From Lentzea albidocapillata (GTDB taxonomy: Bacteria > Actinomycetota > Actinomycetes > Mycobacteriales > Pseudonocardiaceae): a stretch of 64,000 bases of DNA. The stretch spans positions 124,001 through 188,000 of the forward strand of contig NZ_JOEA01000020.1 of assembly GCF_000719115.1 (NCBI RefSeq). Direction: 5' to 3'. The notes under the pieces were generated by a model, which did no database searches, had not been told where the DNA came from, and saw nothing but the letters and a program-made list of their open reading frames with translations. A program made the position numbers and the translations under genes. How positions within the stretch are numbered: position 1 is the stretch's first letter; every line of letters begins with the position of its first letter. This document shows, one piece after another, positions 1 to 6,566 of this stretch.

Positions 1-266
1 TGTTCAGCTACGGCTCGCTGCCGTTCGCGATGCCCGGCCTCTACTCGCCGTCGCCCGGTGTGCGGTACGGCTCGCAGGTACCCCGCGCGTCCAGCGGCAC
101 CGGCGTCGAGGGCGACTCTGTGCAGGCCGCCGGTCGCGCCACGGCGTTGCCCAGGCTGAGCGGTCCCGGCGGGGTCGGCGCTCCGGTGCTGGTCGCGGTG
201 TTGATGCTCGCCCTGGTCACGGGTGCGCTGGTGCGGACCTGGGCGCTGCGCCGCACCCCTGCGTAG
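1..266 (+). CDS. C-terminal end of a membrane protein (partial, 5' end outside window)
   Basis: The reading frame is open from base 3 and closes with TAG at 264-266, so only the last 87 residues are present. The tail has a Pro/Ser/Gly-rich stretch, then one hydrophobic segment (about VAVLMLALVTGAL) and a short basic end (WALRR), typical of a single-pass or last transmembrane helix with a cytoplasmic basic tail. The family cannot be recognised from this fragment. It lies about 100 bp upstream of rpsF on the same strand. A smaller in-frame ATG at 30 is internal and not taken as a start. Confidence 0.6.
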   Translation, partial: FSYGSLPFAMPGLYSPSPGVRYGSQVPRASSGTGVEGDSVQAAGRATALPRLSGPGGVGAPVLVAVLMLALVTGALVRTWALRRTPA

Positions 267-319
267 TCGCCGGACGCGCTCTGTTAACCTTTGTCAGTTG
301 CTGACGCGACGACCCTCCT

Positions 320-338
320 GCCACGGAAAGCCCGTGGC
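320..338 (+). promoter_or_regulatory. Hairpin in the rpsF 5' leader
   Basis: GCCACGG (320-326) pairs with CCGTGGC (332-338) around a 5-base loop, about 30 bases before the rpsF start. S6:S18-binding leader hairpins that autoregulate rpsF operons are known in other bacteria; the position fits, but I could not match the specific bulge and loop nucleotides, so the autoregulatory role is inference only. Confidence 0.3.
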
Positions 339-367
339 CGCGAGTCCACAGGAGGTGAGTGGTCCTC

Positions 368-742
368 ATGCGTCATTACGAAGTGATGGTCATCCTCGAC
401 CCCAGTCTCGACGAGCGCACTGTCGCACCGTCGCTCGACACGTTCCTCAACGTCATCCGCACCACGGGCGGAAACGTTGAGAAGGTCGAGGTTTGGGGCA
501 AGCGCCGGTTGAGCTTCGAGATCAACAAGAGCAGCGAGGGCATCTACGCGGTGCTCGACCTGACCTCGACGCCCGACGCGGTGAAGGAACTGGACCGCCA
601 GCTCGGTCTGCAGGAGACGGTGCTCCGGACGAAGGTCCTGCGCCGCGAGCCCGCCAAGGCTGCCAAGTTGGCCGCCAAGGCTGCGGCCAAGTCGGACGCC
701 AAGTCGGCCAAGTCGGCGGCCAGGGCCGCTGCCAGGGCCTGA
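368..742 (+). CDS. rpsF: 30S ribosomal protein S6
   Basis: S6 is a small-subunit protein that binds 16S rRNA as a heterodimer with S18, encoded two genes downstream. The 124-residue product opens with the typical [12 protein letters not shown] and has the core [12 protein letters not shown] region. After about residue 97 there is an Ala/Lys/Ser-rich tail (repeated AAK/SAK units), a lineage-specific extension of a protein usually about 96-100 residues long in actinobacteria. ATG 368 was chosen over the in-frame GTG at 359 because GGAGG at 351-355 lies too close to 359 and because S6 proteins begin at MRHYE. First gene of the rpsF-ssb-rpsR-rplI operon. Confidence 0.97.
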   Translation: MRHYEVMVILDPSLDERTVAPSLDTFLNVIRTTGGNVEKVEVWGKRRLSFEINKSSEGIYAVLDLTSTPDAVKELDRQLGLQETVLRTKVLRREPAKAAKLAAKAAAKSDAKSAKSAARAAARA

Positions 743-771
743 CGAACCTCGACTAGGGGAGCTCCCAAGAC

Positions 772-1040
772 ATGGCTGGTGAGACGACGATCACGGTAGT
801 CGGGAACCTGACTGCCGACCCCGAACTGCGCTTTACCCAGTCCGGTGCGGCGGTGGCCAGCTTCACGGTCGCCTCCACGCCCCGCACGTTCGACAAGCAG
901 TCGGGCGAGTGGAAGGACGGCGAAGCGCTGTTCCTGCGGTGCAACGTGTGGCGGCAGGTCGCCGAGAACGTGGCCGAGTCGCTCACCCGCGGTTCGCGAC
1001 CGGTTCCAGCGGTGGTTTCGCCGACGAGCCCCCCTTCTAG
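772..1040 (+). pseudogene. ssb: Single-stranded DNA-binding protein, internally deleted and frameshifted
   Basis: The start ([20 protein letters not shown]) and residues up to about 76 ([13 protein letters not shown]) are a normal SSB N-terminal half OB fold. The sequence then jumps: in the original frame it reads unrelated [10 protein letters not shown] and runs on to TAG 1090-1092. The +2 frame at 1005-1040 encodes [11 protein letters not shown] followed by TAG (1038-1040), which is the conserved SSB acidic tip. So the second half of the OB fold and the Gly-rich linker (normally about 70-90 codons) are absent, and the retained tip is out of frame. Position between rpsF and rpsR is the canonical ssb locus. 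SSB is essential, so either the deletion is an assembly collapse in the GC-rich linker or another ssb serves the cell. Confidence 0.85.
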
Positions 1041-1098
1041 ACCGACTGCACCGGTCATCCAGTACTTCACTCATCGCGTATTCAGGAGTTAGAGACAC

Positions 1099-1338
1099 AT
1101 GGCCAAGCCGCCTGTGCGCAAGCCCAAGAAGAAGGTCTGCGCCTTCTGCAAGGACAAGAGCGCGTCGCTGATCGACTACAAGGACACGACGCTGCTCCGC
1201 AAGTTCATCTCCGACCGCGGCAAGATCCGTGCCCGCCGCGTCACCGGCAACTGCTCGCAGCACCAGCGCGACGTCGCTGTTGCCGTGAAGAACGCCCGTG
1301 AGATGGCCCTGCTGCCCTACACCTCGACCGCTCGCTAA
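1099..1338 (+). CDS. rpsR: 30S ribosomal protein S18
   Basis: S18 is the partner of S6 on the small-subunit platform. The product is 79 residues, the usual size, with the conserved [20 protein letters not shown] and [14 protein letters not shown] segments. It carries CxxC (VCAFC) and CxxH (NCSQH) ligands, the zinc-binding (C+) form. Many actinobacteria have a second, zinc-free S18 elsewhere that is induced by zinc starvation; this copy would be the zinc-replete one. AGGAG lies upstream at 1082-1086. Third gene of the operon. Confidence 0.97.
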   Translation: MAKPPVRKPKKKVCAFCKDKSASLIDYKDTTLLRKFISDRGKIRARRVTGNCSQHQRDVAVAVKNAREMALLPYTSTAR

Positions 1339-1355
1339 GAGAAGGAGACACTGCG

Positions 1356-1811
1356 ATGAAGCTCATCCTCACCGCTGACGTTTCCGGCCTTGGCGCTCCC
1401 GGCGACATCGTCGAGGTCAAGGACGGCTACGGCCGCAACTACCTGCTCCCGCGTGGTCTCGCGATCGTCGCGACCCGTGGCGCGCAGAAGCAGATCCAGG
1501 TCATCACCCGCGCGCAGGACACCCGCCGCGTGCGCGACCTGGACCACGCCAAGGAGATCAAGACCGCGCTCGAGGGTCTCTCCGTGACGCTCAAGGCCAA
1601 GGCCGCCGCCGGCAGCAGCAAGCTGTTCGGCTCGGTCACCGCGTCGGACGTGGCGGCTGCCGTCAAGTCCGCCGGTGGTCCGGTCCTGGACAAGCGCGCC
1701 ATCGAGCTGCCGGGTCACATCAAGACGACCGGCAAGCACTCGGTCACGGTTCGCCTCCACCCCGAGGTCACCGTCGCCCTGCCGCTCGAGGTCACCGGTT
1801 CCGCCCAGTAG
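1356..1811 (+). CDS. rplI: 50S ribosomal protein L9
   Basis: L9 has two RNA-binding lobes joined by a long helix and lies at the base of the L1 stalk. The 151-residue product starts [13 protein letters not shown] and has the N-lobe motif [15 protein letters not shown], the helical linker from about residue 40 to 75, and a C-lobe ending in the usual [10 protein letters not shown] strand. Length is normal. GAGAAGGAGA at 1338-1348 is a good ribosome binding site. Last gene of the ribosomal operon, followed by a hairpin at 1877-1919. Confidence 0.97.
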   Translation: MKLILTADVSGLGAPGDIVEVKDGYGRNYLLPRGLAIVATRGAQKQIQVITRAQDTRRVRDLDHAKEIKTALEGLSVTLKAKAAAGSSKLFGSVTASDVAAAVKSAGGPVLDKRAIELPGHIKTTGKHSVTVRLHPEVTVALPLEVTGSAQ

Positions 1812-1876
1812 TTCGTCGATCTCGTCAGGCGAGACCAGCAACTCTTTGGTGGGGTTCGCCTACGGTTCGGTTTGCT

Positions 1877-1919
1877 GAAGCGCTGCCTACCCGGAATGCT
1901 CCGGGTGGGTGGCGCTTTC
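1877..1919 (+). terminator. Putative terminator after rplI
   Basis: GAAGCGC...CTACCCGGA pairs with TCCGGGTGGGTGGCGCTTTC around ATGC, giving a long stem with a few mismatches. There is no proper T-tract, as is common in high-GC actinobacteria. It lies 66 bp after the rplI stop and would separate the ribosomal operon from the dnaB promoter region. Confidence 0.6.
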
Positions 1920-1941
1920 GCTCGTTCGGACCAGTGTCGCC

Positions 1942-2178
1942 CTGTCCACTTCCTGTGGATAAACGACGCGTTCAGCGGAGCCGCGACACGCCGACGAAGG
2001 TGTTTTTTGCGACACGCCGAGGGTGTGGCGCACAACTTCTTCCACAACTTGTACACAGCCCTTGAGCTGCAGTTACTTCTGTCACTCCGCTGGTTGTCAA
2101 CAGGTTGTCCCCAGCGCCGCGACCCCTGTGAGCAACCATCCACAGGTTGTCCCCCAGTTGTCCACAGGGCGATCCACA
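1942..2178 (+). promoter_or_regulatory. Cluster of DnaA-box-like 9-mers upstream of dnaB
   Basis: The 518-bp gap between rplI and dnaB has no gene but holds many 9-mers close to the actinobacterial DnaA box TTGTCCACA. One is perfect (2158-2166). TTATCCACA, the E. coli consensus, lies on the minus strand at 1954-1962. One-mismatch copies are TTGTACACA (2049-2057), TTGTCAACA (2094-2102) and TTGTCCCCA (2105-2113). Weaker copies are at 1942-1950, 2038-2046, 2127-2135 (minus strand), 2136-2144, 2147-2155 and 2170-2178. About ten sites in 240 bp is far more than chance. The region could titrate DnaA, as E. coli datA does, or let DnaA control dnaB. The remainder (2180-2329) must hold the dnaB promoter, which I could not place. 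Confidence 0.7.
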
Positions 2179-2329
2179 CGCTGGTTTGCTTGCTCCGGAC
2201 GGGTCCCTCTAGCGTCGCTGTCAGGGCAGGGCCATCGCACAGCGTGGCCGCCCGAAATTGTCGGTGCCGCGCGGTACAACTAGGTGATTCAGGCACCGGC
2301 TCTCGACTTCTCGCAGGGGTGATTCGGCA

Positions 2330-4381
2330 GTGGCGCTCGTGGACGACCGGGGCATGGCGGAGCCCGCATTCGAGCGTCAGCCGCCCCAGGACCTCGCGGC
2401 GGAGCAGTCCGTTCTCGGCGGCATGCTGCTGTCCAAGGACGCGATCGCGGACGTCATCGAGGCACTCGCGCCCAACGACTTCTACCGCCCGGCACACCAG
2501 GCGATCTACGACTGCATCCTCGACCTGTACGGCCGCGGCGAGCCCGCCGACCCGATCACCATCTCGGCCGAGCTCGAACGCCGCGGCGAACTGCTGCGCG
2601 TGGGCGGCGCGCCGTACCTGCACACGTTGATCGCGACGGTCCCCACGGCCGCGAACGCCGGCTACTACGCCGAGATCGTGGCCGAGAAGGCGGTGCTGCG
2701 CCGTCTGGTCGAGGCCGGCACGCGCATCGTGCAGCTGGGTTACAACGGTGCCGAGGGCGCGGACGTCGACGAGGTGGTCGACCGGGCGCAGGCCGCGATC
2801 TACGAGGTCACCGACCGCCGCACCACCGAGGACTACGTGGCCCTCGAGGACCTGCTCCAGCCGACCATGGACGAGATCGACGCGATCGCGTCGCGCGGCG
2901 GCATGTCGCAGGGCATCCCGACGGGCTTCGCCGACCTCGACGCCCTGACCAACGGCCTGCACGGCGGCCAGATGATCATCGTCGCGGCCCGCCCCGGTGT
3001 CGGCAAGGCGCTCGCCCTGGACACCCCGCTGCCCACCCCGTCCGGCTGGACGACGATGGGCGCCGTGTCGGTGGGCTCGTTCCTGATCGGCGCCGACGGC
3101 CGCCCGACCCGCGTGGTCGCCGCGACCGAGGTGATGACGGGCCGCCCGTGCTTCGAGGTCGAGTTCTCCGACGGCACCGTGATCGTGGCCGACGCCGAGC
3201 ACCAGTGGCTGACGGAGTCGTGCAGCGAGACCGGCGGCTTCTGGGCGATCCGCACGACCGCGCAGCTGTTCGAGCGAGTCGGCCTGTGCCGCATGTTCGT
3301 CCGCATGTCCGCGGCCTGGGAGCTGCCCACCGCGTCGTTGCCGCTGTCCCCGCGCGCGCTGGGCCTGTTCCTGTCCGGCCTGGGCGACCTGGAACTGACC
3401 GACGACGAACTGCGCGTCGCCAAGGAACTCGACCTGGCCGACGACCCGCACATCCCCGCCGCGTACCTGCGCGCGTCCCACAAGCAGCGCGCGGAACTGC
3501 TGGCCGCGCTGCAGATCGACGGCCGCTTCGCCCGCCTGCGCCGCGACGTCGACGAACTGCTCGCAGGCCTCGGCGAGCACGACCAGGTGGAGGTCGTCGC
3601 GGTCCGCCCGGTCGCCTCCGTCCCGGTGAGGTGCGTGGAGGTCGACAACCACGACCACCTGTACCTCGCGGGCGAGACGATGATCCCGACGCACAACTCG
3701 ACGCTGGGCCTCGACTTCGCCAGGTCGTGCTCGGTCAAGCACGGCATGACCAGCGCCATCTTCAGCCTGGAGATGAGCCGCACCGAGATCGTCATGCGCA
3801 TGCTCTCCGCCGAGGCACGCATCCGCCTCAGCGACATGCGAGGCGGCACGATGAGCGACGACGACTGGACCCGCCTGGCCCGCCGAATGAGCGAGATCAG
3901 CGAGGCGCCGCTCTTCGTGGACGACAGCCCGAACCTCACGATGATGGAGATCAGGGCCAAGGCCCGCCGCCTCAAGCAACGCCACGACCTCAGGCTCGTG
4001 ATCGTCGACTACCTCCAGCTGATGTCATCGGGCAAGAAGACGGAGTCGCGCCAGCAGGAAGTCTCGGAGTTCTCCCGAAACCTCAAGCTGATCGCCAAGG
4101 AACTCCACGTCCCGGTCATCGCGATCTCCCAGCTGAACCGTGGCCCGGAACAGCGAACCGACAAGCGCCCGATGCTCTCCGACCTCCGTGAGTCGGGCTC
4201 CCTCGAGCAGGACGCGGACATGGTCATCCTGGTCAACCGCCCGGACGCCTGGGAACGAGACGACCCGCGCGCCGGCGAGGCCGACCTGATCATCGCCAAG
4301 CACCGCGCGGGGCCGACCGCGACCATCGTCGTGGCGCACCAGCTGCACTACAGCCGCTTCACCGACCTGGCCCAGACGTAA
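2330..4381 (+). CDS. dnaB: Replicative DNA helicase DnaB containing a class 3 mini-intein
   Basis: Hexameric 5'-3' helicase of the replication fork. The extein has the N-terminal primase-interaction domain (residues about 15-120, PQDLAAEQSVLGGML) and the RecA-like C-terminal domain. The Walker A motif ARPGVGK|STLGLDF is split by the intein after residue 226; splicing at Ser457 restores GVGKST. Later motifs SLEMS, VIVDYLQLM (Walker B) and the DnaB-type ending with SDLRESGSLEQDAD are intact. Spliced length is 453 residues, normal for DnaB. GTG 2330 was chosen with GGGGTGA at 2316-2322 as ribosome binding site. The helicase cannot bind ATP until the intein leaves, so activity depends on splicing. 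Confidence 0.96.
   Translation: MALVDDRGMAEPAFERQPPQDLAAEQSVLGGMLLSKDAIADVIEALAPNDFYRPAHQAIYDCILDLYGRGEPADPITISAELERRGELLRVGGAPYLHTLIATVPTAANAGYYAEIVAEKAVLRRLVEAGTRIVQLGYNGAEGADVDEVVDRAQAAIYEVTDRRTTEDYVALEDLLQPTMDEIDAIASRGGMSQGIPTGFADLDALTNGLHGGQMIIVAARPGVGKALALDTPLPTPSGWTTMGAVSVGSFLIGADGRPTRVVAATEVMTGRPCFEVEFSDGTVIVADAEHQWLTESCSETGGFWAIRTTAQLFERVGLCRMFVRMSAAWELPTASLPLSPRALGLFLSGLGDLELTDDELRVAKELDLADDPHIPAAYLRASHKQRAELLAALQIDGRFARLRRDVDELLAGLGEHDQVEVVAVRPVASVPVRCVEVDNHDHLYLAGETMIPTHNSTLGLDFARSCSVKHGMTSAIFSLEMSRTEIVMRMLSAEARIRLSDMRGGTMSDDDWTRLARRMSEISEAPLFVDDSPNLTMMEIRAKARRLKQRHDLRLVIVDYLQLMSSGKKTESRQQEVSEFSRNLKLIAKELHVPVIAISQLNRGPEQRTDKRPMLSDLRESGSLEQDADMVILVNRPDAWERDDPRAGEADLIIAKHRAGPTATIVVAHQLHYSRFTDLAQT
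3008..3697 (+). other. Class 3 (WCT) mini-intein in the DnaB Walker A site
   Basis: In-frame insertion of 230 codons (DnaB residues 227-456). It begins with Ala instead of the Cys/Ser nucleophile of ordinary inteins (GVGK|ALALDTPLPT) and ends MIPTHN before Ser+1. Intein numbering shows the class 3 signature: block B EHQW with His65 and Trp67, block F VRCVEVDNHDHLY with Cys209, and block G Thr228-His229-Asn230. Class 3 inteins, known from mycobacteriophage DnaB helicases, form their first branched thioester on the block F Cys. The centre (about 115-172) resembles a LAGLIDADG endonuclease remnant (PRALGLFLSGLGD, IPAAYLRASHKQR, LLAALQIDG) but is far too short to be a full homing enzyme. Confidence 0.9.
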
Positions 4382-4393
4382 GCCACGCTCAAA

Positions 4394-5965
4394 TCATTCA
4401 ACCGGCCACAGCCAGCAACCAGGCGAGAGTTTCGTGTTTGAGTGCCTAGTGGCTGCCGCGACGGCCTTGCCGTCAGGGCTGAACGCCACCAAATGGACAT
4501 AGTTGTCGGACAGCTCACGTTTGAGGCGGCCGGTGCCGGCATCCCAGAAGCGCACTCCGGTCGCACCACCAGTCAGCAGAGTTCTGCCATCCGGGCTGAA
4601 CGCAAGTGAATGTGTCTGCTCGCCGATAAAAGTCGCCATGACTGCGCCGGTGCCAGGATCCCACAGCCGTACACCTGTCTCTCCCGCGGTGGCGATGGCG
4701 TCGCCGGCCGGGTCGAACGCCACCGAGTTCGTGGGCTCCGCGAGGAGACTCAGCAGCGCCCGGCGCTCGGTTATGTCCCACACTGTGCAGCCGTTCTCCG
4801 CCATGCCGATCCAATCCTTGTCCCTCGGGGCAATACCACCCGCGACGGCGAGGCGCTTCCCATCCGGGCTGAATGCCATCCCGGTCACGCTCCGCACCGC
4901 GCGGTCGATGTCGTACCTTTCAGGGATCAGGTGGGCGACGACCTTGCGGCCAGCTATGTCGACGAGTGAAGGGCCATCGGTAGACGTCCCGACAGCGAGG
5001 AGTACCCCGTCCGGACTGATTGCGAAGCACGTGATTTCGGGATCGGCGGCGAAATGCCTCAGGTCCGTTTTTTCTTCGAACCCGTACTTGTCTTTCACGA
5101 TGATGCCGGTGCGTACATCACGCCGCACAAGATCGATCGTCTCATTGGTGACGAACGACTTGCCGTCAGGGTGAACCACCGGATTCCGAACCAAGACATT
5201 CCTCCCATCAACCTCCGCGAGAGGATATCGGGTGCCCGCGTCCCAGATTCGAACCATTCTCTCGAAATTCGAAGTGGCGCGATGGGTCGATATAAGCATT
5301 CCGCCGTCGCGGCTGAACGCAATCCCGGTGGTGTCATCGCTGGTCAGTTTGCCCGCCTTCGGCCACATGACCCAGGCCATCCCACCCGCCGCCCCGGCGC
5401 CGATCAGCCCGAGCGATCCGATGACGAACCCGCGCCGTGACAGAGCCCTGCGCCGGTTTCGCACTGCCGGCCCGTCCCGTTCCACGGGCTCGGCGTCTCT
5501 CTGTTCTTTGTCGCCCTGTGTTGGGATCCCCGCCCCGTTACTCACCACCCAGTCCTCGGCGCGGTCACACTTGATCGCGATCAGTTCGGCCAGCTGGCCC
5601 GGCGTGGTTCTCCTCAGATCGATGAACCCCACACTCGGCGGTAGCCCAGGCACATCGGTGTCGTCGAACCGGGCCGGCAGCACGTACTCGGTTTCAGGGG
5701 TGAGCCTGCGAGCGAGCGCACTACGGCGCTCGTGGATGGTCCACATCTTCTCCACGTACTCGGTGGACACGAACATCACGCAGAACCGGGAGTTCTTGCG
5801 ATAGATGTCGTCGAGGTGCTCGGTGAGCTCCTTGCCCCAGAGGTCGGCCAGCTCGTCCTCGTCATAGAAGTAGCTGATGCCGAGCGCCTTAAGCCGGTCC
5901 GCGACCTCCTTGACGTATTGCCGTTGCTCGCCGGCGAACGACAGGCACACGCTGTACTTGGCCAT
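4394..5965 (-). CDS. TIR domain - transmembrane - WD40 repeat protein
   Basis: The 523-residue product opens MAKYSVCLSFAGEQRQYV, a bacterial TIR_2 fold to about residue 135. MWTIHERRSA places Glu79 at the position of the catalytic glutamate of NAD-cleaving TIR domains, and FYDEDE at about 33-38 is also typical. A hydrophobic segment (about 179-201) after SRRGF could anchor it, and residues 205-523 hold about seven WD40 blades (repeated AFSPDG and RLWD/VRFWD motifs). Such architecture suits a sensor (propeller) with a TIR effector, as in anti-phage or cell-death proteins, but no defence neighbours are present. In-frame ATG codons at 6058 and 6079 would add up to 38 low-complexity residues; 5965 was chosen because the TIR fold begins there. 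It converges with dnaB, 12 bp apart. Confidence 0.85.
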   Translation of the reverse strand: MAKYSVCLSFAGEQRQYVKEVADRLKALGISYFYDEDELADLWGKELTEHLDDIYRKNSRFCVMFVSTEYVEKMWTIHERRSALARRLTPETEYVLPARFDDTDVPGLPPSVGFIDLRRTTPGQLAELIAIKCDRAEDWVVSNGAGIPTQGDKEQRDAEPVERDGPAVRNRRRALSRRGFVIGSLGLIGAGAAGGMAWVMWPKAGKLTSDDTTGIAFSRDGGMLISTHRATSNFERMVRIWDAGTRYPLAEVDGRNVLVRNPVVHPDGKSFVTNETIDLVRRDVRTGIIVKDKYGFEEKTDLRHFAADPEITCFAISPDGVLLAVGTSTDGPSLVDIAGRKVVAHLIPERYDIDRAVRSVTGMAFSPDGKRLAVAGGIAPRDKDWIGMAENGCTVWDITERRALLSLLAEPTNSVAFDPAGDAIATAGETGVRLWDPGTGAVMATFIGEQTHSLAFSPDGRTLLTGGATGVRFWDAGTGRLKRELSDNYVHLVAFSPDGKAVAAATRHSNTKLSPGCWLWPVE

Positions 5966-6107
5966 CGCGCGCGATCGTAGCCGTGGGATCCGCTCAATCG
6001 TGGCACGTTGGCTCAGCCGTTCACTCAGCTTGCGGCGCTGCTGGGATGACTCACCCATGCGGGTCGCGGTGCTGGTCAACGGGACTGGGCTCGGCTAGAA
6101 CCGGAGG

Positions 6108-6476
6108 GTGCTGCACGACCCGCTGACGGGGCTGCCCGGACACGCGCTGCTGCTCGATCGTCTGGAGCAGTCGCTCATCCGCGCCCGCACCCGCGGCACG
6201 CTCGTGACGCTGGTGCTGATCACCGGGCCGGACGACGTGCTGGACGCGGCGCGAACCCTGCGGCGGAACGTCCGGCCCGACTTCACGGTCGCGCGGTATG
6301 GCGACGCGGTGCTGGCGGTGCTGGCGGAGCACGACTTCGGGGACGGGTCGCCTATCGCCGAGCTGATCAGGGGGCTGGTCGGGGAGCGTCCGCAGGTCCA
6401 CTGGGTGACGAGTGACGGTGATGCCGCGCCACAAGAAATGCTCGCCACAGCACGAATTCCCCCCGAACGGCACTGA
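6108..6476 (+). CDS. Short degenerate GGDEF-like protein
   Basis: The 122-residue product begins LHDPLTGLPGHALLLDRL, the start of a GGDEF (diguanylate cyclase) domain. Where the signature should lie it reads ARYGDAVLAVL, aligned to ARxGGDEFxVL, so the catalytic GG(D/E)EF residues are lost. It also lacks the usual roughly 160-residue domain length. It cannot be an active cyclase; it may be a decaying remnant or a stand-alone regulatory fold. The GTG at 6108 has GGAGG almost abutting, so the start is uncertain. It is divergent from the TIR gene and its stop lies inside a strong hairpin. Confidence 0.6.
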   Translation: MLHDPLTGLPGHALLLDRLEQSLIRARTRGTLVTLVLITGPDDVLDAARTLRRNVRPDFTVARYGDAVLAVLAEHDFGDGSPIAELIRGLVGERPQVHWVTSDGDAAPQEMLATARIPPERH

Positions 6477-6510
6477 GCCCCAGCGACACTGTCGTGTCGC
6501 TGGGGCTCAG
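6473..6510. terminator. Bidirectional terminator
   Basis: CTGAGCCCCAGCGACAC (6473-6489) pairs perfectly over 17 bp with GTGTCGCTGGGGCTCAG (6494-6510) around TGTC, followed by CTTCTT. It overlaps the stop of the short GGDEF-like gene and faces the end of the chaplin-repeat gene, so it can serve both converging transcripts. Confidence 0.85.
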
Positions 6511-6566
6511 CTTCTTACCGGAGGGAGGGTGTTACGTACTGCGGGGGTGTTACGTGGTGCGGGGTG

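Noticed and set aside
1942..2178. Chromosomal origin of replication
   Set aside because: DnaA boxes are present, but there is no AT-rich unwinding region and no dnaA/dnaN next to it; synteny places oriC beyond the right edge.
1715..3985. 756-codon open frame on the minus strand across rplI and dnaB
   Set aside because: It is antisense to dnaB and part of rplI, its product is His/Arg/Ala-rich with no family, and it arises from high GC content.
3148..4191. 347-codon open frame overlapping the intein and the C-terminal half of dnaB
   Set aside because: Arg-rich shadow frame; the dnaB frame is continuous through the intein and has all helicase motifs.
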